Below are positions 1-6,510 of a stretch of DNA of 23,776 bases, one piece after another. The stretch comes from Euryarchaeota archaeon UBA258 (lineage in GTDB: Archaea > Thermoplasmatota > Poseidoniia > Poseidoniales > Poseidoniaceae). Under the pieces are notes generated by a model. That model made no database searches and was not told where the DNA came from. It worked only from the letters and a program-made list of their open reading frames with translations. The stretch covers positions 4,040 to 27,815 of the forward strand of contig DAPR01000073.1 in NCBI GenBank assembly GCA_002502605.1, read 5' to 3'. A program made the translations under genes and the position numbers. Numbering within the stretch: position 1 is the first letter of the stretch; each line of letters opens with the position of its first letter.

Positions 1-78
1 GAATGTGGGATGGACATGATTTCAACCTTAGGGCCACGCACCAAACGTTGCGATGTCTGCCGCCACGAATGGGTGTAA
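1..78 (+). CDS. C-terminal end of a zinc-ribbon protein (partial, 5' end outside window)
   Basis: Reading frame 1 is open from the left edge and stops at TAA 76-78. The last residues include an ECG near the start of the fragment and then RCDVCRHEWV before the stop, so a CxxC knuckle sits seven residues from the C-terminus, typical of a C-terminal zinc ribbon. A partner CxxC presumably lies at or just left of the ECG at the window edge, but only one of its cysteines is visible. The stop is two bases before the cmk start, so the gene is very likely the upstream member of the same transcript. I do not recognise the family. The fragment is too short for a functional call beyond probable zinc binding. 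Confidence 0.6.
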   Translation, partial: ECGMDMISTLGPRTKRCDVCRHEWV

Positions 79-80
79 GC

Positions 81-620
81 ATGGTCAAGATCACGGTCTC
101 TGGCCATCCAGGAAGCGGAACGAGCACCCTCGTAAACGGCCTTATGGACCATTTTGGTTGGACCTCGCTCAATGGCGGTGAAGTGTTTCGTCAAGAGGCG
201 AAGCGACGTGGTCTGAGCCTTGCGGAGTTTGGAGAATTATGCAAGAGCGATTTAGATGTTGATCGCCAACTCGATGCCCTTTTGCAGGAACGTATGTCAC
301 TGAACGATGCGGAGGACATTGTGGAATCTCGCCTTTCGGGATGGTGGGCCTACAAGCTTGATCTTGATTGCGTCCGCCTCTGGCTCGAGGTCGACGACCA
401 AGAACGAGCCAACCGAGTCGTGGCACGGGAGCAATGCACTCTGGAAGAGGCCCTGCACGCCAATGAAATGCGAACTGCGGTCGACGCAGAGCGATTCATG
501 GAGTTGTACGGTCTCTTGCCTGAACAGCGCGAACCCTATACCATAGTACTCGATGCAACAACTCTCAGCAGGGAACAAGTGCTCTCTGCAGTGATTCAAA
601 AATTGGAGGCTTCTCTATGA
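81..620 (+). CDS. cmk: Cytidylate kinase, archaeal type
   Basis: Predicted 179-residue cytoplasmic kinase that phosphorylates CMP/dCMP with ATP in pyrimidine nucleotide salvage. Seen: an N-terminal P-loop SGHPGSGTST (residues 7-16), the GSGT form usual for archaeal Cmk, preceded by a hydrophobic strand (MVKITV). Then comes a LNGGEVFRQEA segment like the nucleotide-monophosphate binding region, and an R-rich lid (DQERANRVVARE). The length matches the short archaeal family rather than the roughly 225-residue bacterial one. The frame is open upstream to position 3, but the ATG at 81 is chosen because the P-loop strand begins there and the upstream zinc-ribbon gene ends at 78. The stop overlaps the truB start (ATGA at 617-620), implying translational coupling. 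The cmk-truB/cbf5 order is a common archaeal arrangement. Confidence 0.92.
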   Translation: MVKITVSGHPGSGTSTLVNGLMDHFGWTSLNGGEVFRQEAKRRGLSLAEFGELCKSDLDVDRQLDALLQERMSLNDAEDIVESRLSGWWAYKLDLDCVRLWLEVDDQERANRVVAREQCTLEEALHANEMRTAVDAERFMELYGLLPEQREPYTIVLDATTLSREQVLSAVIQKLEASL

Positions 621-1585
621 CACATCATCTTCTCGACAACAGCGCAACCACGAATGAAGCAGTTGGAATTCACCCCGACGCAAGGGATGTCGAGCAACGC
701 TTAGCCGCCGGTTTTATTCTGCTCGACAAGCCAGCAGGCCCTACGTCTCACCAAGTCGCAGCATGGGCAAGGGATTTGTTTGGTCTTGAGCGAATGGGCC
801 ATGGAGGGACACTGGATCCTTTTGCCACAGGTGTGCTCCCCCTCATGGCTGGAAAAGCAATGAAGGTCACCAAGAAAATCCTCAACCACAAGAAGTCATA
901 CATCTGTGTGTTTCGGTTTGCTGAAGAAGTCGATCCTAAAGCGCTCAGTGAAGCAATGGCGAGGTTGACCGGAAGGGTCTACAACGTTCCACCAGAAGTT
1001 TCAGCGGTCAAGGTTCAGGTGCGAACCAGAAAAATCTTCCAGTTTGAACCTCTTGATTCCTCCGGCAAGGATATGATCGCCCGAGTCCATTGTGAGGCAG
1101 GAACCTACATTCGTACCATGGCAAGAGACCTTGGTCTCCTTCTCAACATGAAAGTTCAACTCAAAGAACTGCGCCGTGATTCCTCTGGAGTGTTTGCCCT
1201 CGAAGATTGCGTGACTTTGCAAGAACTGGCTGATGCAGTCTGGCTTTGGAAAGAGTGCGATGCTCCTGAAGCCTTGCTCAAAATCATTCATCCAATCGAA
1301 AAGTTGCTGTTGGATTTGCCGTCTGCTACCGTGAAAGACAGCGCAGCTGCAGCACTTGCCCACGGAGCACCTTTGCTGCGCCCGGGCCTCGTCAACATCG
1401 CATCTGGCGTTGCGTCAGGCAAGGAGATCTACGTTCAAACCCTCAAAAATGAGGCGGTCGGCGTCGTGACCCTTACGACGAACACGGACGAAATCCCATC
1501 GATGAAAGAAGGCGAAATCGCACGCCCGAGCATGGTGCTCATGGATGGCGATCTCTACCCTCGACGTTGGAAGTCACCTGAGTGA
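617..1585 (+). CDS. truB: tRNA/rRNA pseudouridine synthase, Cbf5/TruB family
   Basis: 322 residues. The family converts uridine to pseudouridine. The archaeal member (Cbf5, dyskerin orthologue) is the catalytic subunit of H/ACA RNPs guiding rRNA modification and also makes Psi55 in tRNA. Seen: LLDKPAGPTSHQVA at about residues 35-48, then the catalytic motif GHGGTLDPFATGVLP with the nucleophilic Asp at D67. The CEAGTYIRTMARDLG motif and LKELRRDSSGVF follow. The last 90 or so residues fit a PUA RNA-binding domain (AHGAPLLRPG, then GKEIYVQTLKNEAVGVV). The first 28 residues before the fold are not conserved-looking, so a later start is possible, but the ATGA overlap with cmk supports this one. 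RMGHGGTLDP is slightly TruB-like, whereas RVYNVPPEVSAVKVQVRTRKI is close to Cbf5. No guide RNA was identified. Confidence 0.93.
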   Translation: MTHHLLDNSATTNEAVGIHPDARDVEQRLAAGFILLDKPAGPTSHQVAAWARDLFGLERMGHGGTLDPFATGVLPLMAGKAMKVTKKILNHKKSYICVFRFAEEVDPKALSEAMARLTGRVYNVPPEVSAVKVQVRTRKIFQFEPLDSSGKDMIARVHCEAGTYIRTMARDLGLLLNMKVQLKELRRDSSGVFALEDCVTLQELADAVWLWKECDAPEALLKIIHPIEKLLLDLPSATVKDSAAAALAHGAPLLRPGLVNIASGVASGKEIYVQTLKNEAVGVVTLTTNTDEIPSMKEGEIARPSMVLMDGDLYPRRWKSPE

Positions 1586-1595
1586 CACCAACTTT

Positions 1596-1661
1596 GCGTG
1601 ATTGACATCACGCTTCGATGTATTCTTCGTAAATGTACTCCTCGGTTTCTATTCTTATTTT
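1596..1661 (+). terminator. Stem-loop plus T-rich tract after truB
   Basis: GCGTGAT (1596-1602) pairs perfectly with ATCACGC (1607-1613) across a 4-base TGAC loop, 10 bases after the truB stop. A T-rich run follows at 1646-1661 (TTTCTATTCTTATTTT). Archaeal termination depends mainly on U-rich tracts, so the T-run is the more likely terminator and the hairpin may stabilise the 3' end of the cmk-truB mRNA. The distance between them is too large for a bacterial intrinsic terminator. Confidence 0.4.
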
Positions 1662-1705
1662 CAATACTGACATGATTCCCACATCCGCCTTGTCAACCGA
1701 AGTTG

Positions 1706-1810
1706 AACGGTCCCCACGACCTCAAAGCAAATTTTTGTGAGACGGTCCCATTATCAAGTTTGAGGCCACTTTTCGCGTTATCCGTCATCAGAGCGGTTGT
1801 TTGGACCGTT
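1706..1810. repeat. Nested inverted repeats between convergent genes
   Basis: AACGGTCC (1706-1713) is the exact reverse complement of GGACCGTT (1803-1810). Nested inside, CCTCAAA (1720-1726) is complementary to TTTGAGG (1759-1765). A second direct copy ACGGTCCC lies at 1742-1749 and could compete for the same partner. The right arm touches the stop codon of the minus-strand gene (1810-1812). This could be the folded 3' end of that mRNA or an antisense/structured RNA. I see no open frame of note here, apart from a 21-codon minus-strand ATG frame at 1608-1673 that I do not trust. Confidence 0.35.
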
Positions 1811-4206
1811 CATTCGAGTTTCTTAATCTTGGCAGGAGACAAGAAAGCAAATGCGCCAACAATGGCTAGAAGGCCAAGAATGGTCAGGCCATAGAAGGCA
1901 CCGTCGCTGATGTTGATTGACGACGAAGAAGAGTCACCGTTCGTGGATGGACTGGCTTCGATCTCAACTGCAATCGCTGCCTCGTTGTTGGTTTCATCAC
2001 CTTCATCAATTTCCAAGCCACGGTCCACAACCGCACGGATCTGCACCACGCCCGTTTGTTCCGGCACGCCCCAGTCGCATGTCACCGAGCCAAGTTCGCC
2101 GGGTCGTAGAATTGGTAATGTGCCAATCGAAATCAGTTCTGAATTCATTTCACAGCGAACGGAGATCATGGATGCATCGGCTTGTCCGTTGTTGCGGACG
2201 AAGACACGTACTTCGGCTACATCGCCTGCAACAATGGCATCATCACCAGCATCAATCGCTTCAATGACGAGGTCGGGGAGGGCCATCACTTCCAAATCCA
2301 TCGCGCGTTCAGTGCAGGTTGTTTGGTCACAAATCGAAACGAGCACAGAGTGGAACCCAGGCGATGGTGCGTTCACAGTGATCGTTCTGGCCGCCATATC
2401 GACGGAAGCCCAACTTCGATTGGTGCTTGAGGTCAACTCGTTCGAATCGATGTCGCTGTAGGTAAAGTCAAGCGTTGTTGGCACCGACAATTGGACAGGA
2501 ATAATCGACTGGAATTCGGTAAGGGTCGGAGCGTCATCAACCGAACTCACGGTGATCATGAACACCTCTGACCAAGCGTTTCCTGCTTCGTCGAGGACGG
2601 TTGTCGTCACGGTTGCAAAGCCGGACACCTCTGGCATCAAGCGAACGCGAACATCACCTTGGGAAAGGTCAACGAGGACGAGGTTCGGGTTTGTGTTGGT
2701 GAATGAAACAACGAGGTTTTCATTGACTGTACGGTCGTCTTCGCACCGATGAAGGAAGGGTAGAATTCGACCTCCACCGTCTTCAATCATGGTTTGATCG
2801 CCAACGGCAACACAGGTCGGATCCTCATCCCATGTGATGTTGTAGCCACCAGTGATGGTCATTGAAGTCACTTCAAACGCTGTTGTGCTTTCTCCACCTT
2901 GTGAATCCCAAGTAAACCATGTTTTCAGTTCCACAAGAAGCGGGGCGGTAGGGTTGTGAATGTGCGCACCAACTGGGAAAGAAAGCGAGAGTGAGGAAGA
3001 GAGTTCGACCGGTTGATTGGTGACCAGTTCATCGTTGACAAACAACAGCCAGCGGGAATAATTTGAATCCAGCCCGTCCAAATCGCCAAAGATTCGCCCG
3101 TTCAGTGTTAATGTTGGGTCGTTCACATCAACGGTGATCTCACTGATGCATGCCTCAGTGGTTGTGACCCGTACTTTGCTGTAAGGCTGGTTTGGCAGCA
3201 GCATGTGCTCATCCATTGCTTCGAACGCCGTGAAGGAGGTTCCATCTGCGGAGGAGGCGTAATGCAACACCACATCATCAAGGGATTCGTTTTGGAGTGT
3301 AAAATGAACGCGGCCGATGCGTTGGTTTGGAGGCGTTTCAATGACGTTGCTCGTCCATTGCCCGGTGGTGCCCTCGACGCTGCTTTGCAGTCCACAGGCT
3401 GCATAGCCCATGTTGTCGGATTCTCCAGCCGTCAAATCAAGGACAATGACTGGAGTTTCATGTGCGCTGAAGCTGGTGGAAGCTTCTGCCACTTCCCCAC
3501 CGTACCATGGCGTTTGCATGGTGACTTCGACTCCAACTGCATCCAAATTCAGTTGTGAATCATCGGTCGAACCAACCGATTCATAATTCGCCGTGACAAT
3601 GAGGTCTTGCAACGATGACCAGGTCCATGCATCGAGTGTGCTGATGTCTTTCTTCCAATAATTGGTCATGTGATCGAGGGGAGCCTGAGTGTGAGCAAAG
3701 GTGGCAAGGGATGAGAAGTTACCGTTGTATTCGACAGAGAAGCGCACTGAGTCTTGGGACAACGTGTGAGGTACTGCGAAAGCGAACACCAACTTCACCT
3801 GCTCAATCTCATATTGCGTCGAGCCGGCAGCATAGAAATTTGTTAATTCCATCTCAGGTCCAGATGACCACGAATAGGCCCCATCGGGTGCGTAAAGCGA
3901 ATTGTTGGAATTGGTCGGTGTGGATTGAGCCCAGAACACCATTGTGTCGAGATTGACTGGCCGATCGTGAACCATGGTGAGGCGACTGTCCGCCACCATG
4001 GCATCGGTGTAGAGTGCTTGGTCTTGAGAAAACGAGGTGTAAGCATCCATATGCCATGCTGATGAATCCTCAAAATCACCTTGAGGCAGCACATCAACAG
4101 CAGTGGTCTCATGCACTGAACGTGCTGAAACGCTGGATAGCGGTGCCAAAACAAACAACAAGAGCAGCCCGCTGGCAATGAACTTGTTCGCACTTAGAGT
4201 TCGCAT
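1810..4206 (-). CDS. Secreted, C-terminally anchored CARDB-domain surface protein
   Basis: 798 residues from the ATG at 4206. The frame is open further upstream to 4296, but the 30 extra residues precede a clear signal peptide, which starts MRTLSANKF and has a leucine-rich core ending at about SSVSA (residue 28). The middle is a long beta-rich ectodomain rich in Asp, Thr and Ser. At about 535-642 a cadherin/Ig-like module contains DDAPTLTEF and FTYSDIDSN. At about 643-752 is a CARDB-type domain (PDLVIEAIDAG, VFVRNNGQADA, EGDETNNEAAI). A Ser-rich linker (GDSSSSSINIS) leads to one hydrophobic helix and the tail PAKIKKLE. Linker, helix and short basic tail form the tripartite layout of archaeosortase substrates, although no PGF motif is present. 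An archaeosortase-like gene lies 1.2 kb away. Ligand and role are unknown, with adhesion or extracellular polymer binding plausible. Confidence 0.75.
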   Translation of the reverse strand: MRTLSANKFIASGLLLLFVLAPLSSVSARSVHETTAVDVLPQGDFEDSSAWHMDAYTSFSQDQALYTDAMVADSRLTMVHDRPVNLDTMVFWAQSTPTNSNNSLYAPDGAYSWSSGPEMELTNFYAAGSTQYEIEQVKLVFAFAVPHTLSQDSVRFSVEYNGNFSSLATFAHTQAPLDHMTNYWKKDISTLDAWTWSSLQDLIVTANYESVGSTDDSQLNLDAVGVEVTMQTPWYGGEVAEASTSFSAHETPVIVLDLTAGESDNMGYAACGLQSSVEGTTGQWTSNVIETPPNQRIGRVHFTLQNESLDDVVLHYASSADGTSFTAFEAMDEHMLLPNQPYSKVRVTTTEACISEITVDVNDPTLTLNGRIFGDLDGLDSNYSRWLLFVNDELVTNQPVELSSSLSLSFPVGAHIHNPTAPLLVELKTWFTWDSQGGESTTAFEVTSMTITGGYNITWDEDPTCVAVGDQTMIEDGGGRILPFLHRCEDDRTVNENLVVSFTNTNPNLVLVDLSQGDVRVRLMPEVSGFATVTTTVLDEAGNAWSEVFMITVSSVDDAPTLTEFQSIIPVQLSVPTTLDFTYSDIDSNELTSSTNRSWASVDMAARTITVNAPSPGFHSVLVSICDQTTCTERAMDLEVMALPDLVIEAIDAGDDAIVAGDVAEVRVFVRNNGQADASMISVRCEMNSELISIGTLPILRPGELGSVTCDWGVPEQTGVVQIRAVVDRGLEIDEGDETNNEAAIAVEIEASPSTNGDSSSSSINISDGAFYGLTILGLLAIVGAFAFLSPAKIKKLE

Positions 4207-4223
4207 GTGAGGCCTACAAGGCC

Positions 4224-4240
4224 GAATGCACTTGAATGCA
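4224..4240. repeat. Direct repeat GAATGCA x2 at 10-base spacing upstream of the CARDB gene
   Basis: GAATGCA occurs at 4224-4230 and 4234-4240, one helical turn apart, 18 to 34 bases before the start codon at 4206 on the minus strand. A short inverted repeat GGCC-TACAA-GGCC lies just downstream at 4211-4223. It may be an operator or the 5' UTR of the surface-protein gene. Chance occurrence is quite possible for elements this short. Confidence 0.2.
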
Positions 4241-4333
4241 AGGGTCCTCTGCTCGCATGGCAAGGCATCAGCGACCTGTTGCGCTGTACGCACCATTGAA
4301 ATACCACGCGCTTGACGGCGAAGTACCTCTCAT

Positions 4334-4406
4334 GGCTGTGATGGTGTAGGGGTTAGCACGGCAGATTGTGGTTCTGCCAGCCCGAGTTCGATTCTCGGTC
4401 ACGGCC
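4334..4406 (+). tRNA. tRNA-His (anticodon GTG)
   Basis: The cloverleaf folds completely. An 8-pair acceptor runs GGCTGTGA with TCACGGCC, which includes the extra G-1 paired to C73 that marks histidine tRNAs, and one T-G wobble. The D-stem is GTGT/GCAC with an 8-base loop. The anticodon stem GCAGA/TCTGC encloses TTGTGGT with anticodon GTG. The variable region is 4 bases, and the T-arm is CCGAG TTCGATT CTCGG. There is no intron, and CCA is not encoded (C73 is followed by CTC), so CCA is added after transcription as usual in archaea. A weak A/T-rich element (TTGAAATACC, 4296-4305) lies about 30-38 bases upstream and could be the TATA box. The 3' end is four bases from the convergent ribA stop. 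Confidence 0.97.
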
Positions 4407-4410
4407 CTCT

Positions 4411-5055
4411 TTACTCATCCTTGTCAGGCCTGTCTGTCGAAAGGTCAGCTTCTGAGATGGTGTGGCCCATTCGTTCAACCTTGGTCTCAAGGTAGAACAG
4501 GTTTTCTTGACCCACTCCAACCACCAACGCGGTTCGTGCAGCCACATCGATGCCGTATTCGAGCAGTTGTTCGGCTTTGTCTGGATTGTTCGACAGCAAT
4601 TCGATGCTTGGAATGTTTAACGCTTTGAGCATTGAGGCTGCGATTTTGTAATCACGTCCATCACCTGGAAGACCCAACATGAGGTTGGCATCAAGGGTGT
4701 CTGCACCTTTGTCTTGGAGGTGATAGGCTTGGATTTTGGCGTGGAGTCCGATGCCCCTTCCTTCTTGGCGCAGGTAAAGAATGCAACCATACCCTCGCTC
4801 AACGACCGCGTTCATCGCTGCTTGGAGTTGGGGGCCACAATCACAACGTGTGCTGCCAAATGCATCGCCAGTGAGGCATTCGGAGTGCAAGCGAACAAGA
4901 ACGGGATCTGGCCCGCCCATGTCCCCGAGAGTGAGCGCCACATGGTCGTGGCCAGTCTCGGCTTCGTGGAAAATACGGATGTTGAATTCACCGCTCACGG
5001 TGGGTAACTTGGCTTCACTTGGAACTGAGTTTCGTTCCACAACTGGTGGGGTCAT
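4411..5055 (-). CDS. ribA: GTP cyclohydrolase II
   Basis: 214 residues. It opens GTP to 2,5-diamino-6-ribosylamino-4(3H)-pyrimidinone 5'-phosphate with release of formate and pyrophosphate, the first step of riboflavin synthesis. Seen: RLHSECLTGDAFGSTRCDCG, with zinc ligands C60, C71 and C73. LRQEGRGIGL (95-104) is the nucleotide-binding and catalytic loop, and LLSNNPDK comes near the C-terminus. Length is normal for a stand-alone RibA, with no fused RibB domain. Its ATG overlaps the tusA stop (TCAT at 5052-5055 on the plus strand), so the two are co-translated. Many euryarchaea instead use the unrelated GTP cyclohydrolase III, so this bacterial-type enzyme probably came by transfer; that last point is inference. 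Confidence 0.95.
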   Translation of the reverse strand: MTPPVVERNSVPSEAKLPTVSGEFNIRIFHEAETGHDHVALTLGDMGGPDPVLVRLHSECLTGDAFGSTRCDCGPQLQAAMNAVVERGYGCILYLRQEGRGIGLHAKIQAYHLQDKGADTLDANLMLGLPGDGRDYKIAASMLKALNIPSIELLSNNPDKAEQLLEYGIDVAARTALVVGVGQENLFYLETKVERMGHTISEADLSTDRPDKDE

Positions 5056-5438
5056 GCTGCCACCTCCACAAGGAAACGATACTCTCCTGAGCCCTCTTCT
5101 ATAGAAAGAAGATGATGAGGTGTCCGATCAATTAACATTGGAAGATCATGCAATGTTTCAGGATCATCTGCCCACAACTCGAGGACTTGACCTTGGCCCA
5201 TTGTGGCCAGTGCTTTCTTTGCTTCAGCAACGGGAATTGGACAGAAAAAACCTATGACATTGAGTCTGTGTGTTGGCTGTACCGACGAAGCGGTGCCCAA
5301 CTGCGTCACTTCGACCACAAAGGGCCCTGTATGTTCATTGGTATGAAGTGCACCTTTCGCCAATTTGGCAATTTGCTTCTGCTGGAGTGTTCTTGTTGCC
5401 CTTTGGCCCGCAAGTTGATGAGGAGGAACACACACCAC
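5052..5438 (-). CDS. tusA: TusA/SirA-family sulfur carrier protein
   Basis: TusA-like proteins carry persulfide sulfur on one cysteine, for tRNA 2-thiolation, molybdopterin synthesis or sulfur oxidation. The core starts at about residue 59 with LNVIGFFCPIPVAEAKKAL, the CPxP signature with C66 as the sulfur-carrying cysteine. LWADDPETLHDLPMLIDRT and EYRFLVEVA follow, all as in the family. Typical TusA is 75-85 residues, while this frame gives 128 from a GTG at 5438 with a Gln-rich, unconserved-looking N-terminus. No in-frame ATG exists. GTG codons at 5318 or 5309 give 88 or 85 residues and are plausible true starts, and they would leave room for a divergent promoter toward the archaeosortase gene. 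The gene overlaps ribA by four bases. Which pathway it serves is not shown by the context. Confidence 0.85.
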   Translation of the reverse strand: MVCVPPHQLAGQRATRTLQQKQIAKLAKGALHTNEHTGPFVVEVTQLGTASSVQPTHRLNVIGFFCPIPVAEAKKALATMGQGQVLELWADDPETLHDLPMLIDRTPHHLLSIEEGSGEYRFLVEVAA

Positions 5439-5443
5439 GGTTC

Positions 5444-6508
5444 ATGGTGTCCACCGCCACATCGTCGCAAAAGCCAGACGATATGGAATGGTCGGAAGTG
5501 GCACAACTCGGATTGAGGTATGCACGCATCCCACTCGCTTTGCTTTGCGTTGAGGCGTTTTACTGGTTCTTGACCATGCCCTCGGACACCCTCGCTCCGA
5601 TTCAAGTTTCAGAAGCCTATCTTTGGAACGCAATCACCAATTTCCTCTATGGCGAGGGGGCTTCCACATTAGGAATGCACAATGGGTGGATGACAAGAAT
5701 TGAATTGAACCACCCTGATTTCCCAGGAACTTTCGATCACATAGCGCTCTATGTTTCTGATGAATGCGCTGGCGTCCATGAAATGATTTTCCTCTCCACG
5801 CTGGTCGCCATGACTGAAGGTGTGCCTCAGAAACTCAAGATCCGTTCAATCCTCGTAATGTGTGCCATCGTGTATGTGCTCAACCTGCTGCGATTGGTGG
5901 TGTTTTATCCGATTGCACTCGAAGATTGTGCAGCCCTGCCGAACGATGCCGCTTGCTTAACAGGCATGTGGGAATGGCACACAATGGTGTACAAATGGGG
6001 ATTCATGGTTGTCCTCGTCGGCATGTGGGTGGCTTGGTTTTGGCTGGTTGGAGGACCAGCACGGACACTTGATGCATCCTATGGGACACCAGGCGAATGG
6101 CGATTGACCATCCGCAGAGCACCCAACCAACTCCAAATCGCATTGCTGATGCTGGCTGCTGTGCTGATCGCTTCAGCAGCGTACAACGTGACCAGCAACA
6201 CCGAAGCGATGGATGCAAAGTCAACGCTGGACACCTGCTACAGCCTTGATCTCATATCGTCCGAATGTGGTCAAGCCCAAAACCGATGGGACGATGCGAT
6301 TGGTTACGCTTGGTCCCTATCTGCACTCGGAATCCTGTGTGCTGGAGTTGGTGCCATCGAAGTTCAGCGTCCTGATGAAAACGGATTATGGCCCTCTAGA
6401 AAAGCCGCGGTTGGGGTTGAAGCATCCTTGGAGCCAAAAGTTCCGACTTCAAGGCACGCATCTAAGAAAAAGGGATCTTGGAAGAAGCGCTCCAGTGAAG
6501 AAGAGTGA
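5444..6508 (+). CDS. Exosortase/archaeosortase-family transpeptidase with C-terminal extension
   Basis: 354 residues from the ATG at 5444, with 5483 as an alternative (341 residues). Archaeosortases are multi-pass membrane enzymes that cleave C-terminal sorting signals of surface proteins and are thought to join them to lipids. The Cys-Arg-His triad is visible: DECAGVHE (C108) before a helix, NLLRLVVFY (R150) and MWEWHTMV (H179). Flanking helices lie around residues 27-45, 113-123, 133-155 and 182-202. Beyond the usual core are two more hydrophobic segments (about 233-250 and 293-309) enclosing a loop with two cysteines (DTCYSLDLISSECG). A Lys/Ser-rich cytoplasmic tail (KKKGSWKKRSSEEE) ends the protein. 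It is not obviously ArtA, because no PGF-type substrate was seen. It starts 5 bases from the longest divergent tusA frame and ends 2 bases from the convergent helicase stop. Confidence 0.8.
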   Translation: MVSTATSSQKPDDMEWSEVAQLGLRYARIPLALLCVEAFYWFLTMPSDTLAPIQVSEAYLWNAITNFLYGEGASTLGMHNGWMTRIELNHPDFPGTFDHIALYVSDECAGVHEMIFLSTLVAMTEGVPQKLKIRSILVMCAIVYVLNLLRLVVFYPIALEDCAALPNDAACLTGMWEWHTMVYKWGFMVVLVGMWVAWFWLVGGPARTLDASYGTPGEWRLTIRRAPNQLQIALLMLAAVLIASAAYNVTSNTEAMDAKSTLDTCYSLDLISSECGQAQNRWDDAIGYAWSLSALGILCAGVGAIEVQRPDENGLWPSRKAAVGVEASLEPKVPTSRHASKKKGSWKKRSSEEE

Positions 6509-6510
6509 AT

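Noticed and set aside
1608..1673. A 21-codon minus-strand ATG frame (MSVLKIRIETEEY...) between truB and the CARDB gene.
   Set aside because: No Shine-Dalgarno or TATA element upstream, its end lies inside the truB 3' hairpin, and frames of this size are expected by chance.
1917..4193. Several frames of 60 to 180 codons opposite the CARDB gene on both strands.
   Set aside because: They have biased, low-complexity composition expected from the complement of a Ser/Thr/Asp-rich gene, and no domain content.
5098..5110. The string TTCTATAGAAAGAA occurring also near 17338-17350.
   Set aside because: In both cases it lies within minus-strand coding sequence and encodes the same short peptide SIE in context; codon coincidence is sufficient.
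5270..5443. 58-residue N-terminal extension of the archaeosortase frame.
   Set aside because: It overlaps the tusA frame on the other strand, has no archaeosortase-like content, and an ATG at 5444 begins a normal protein.
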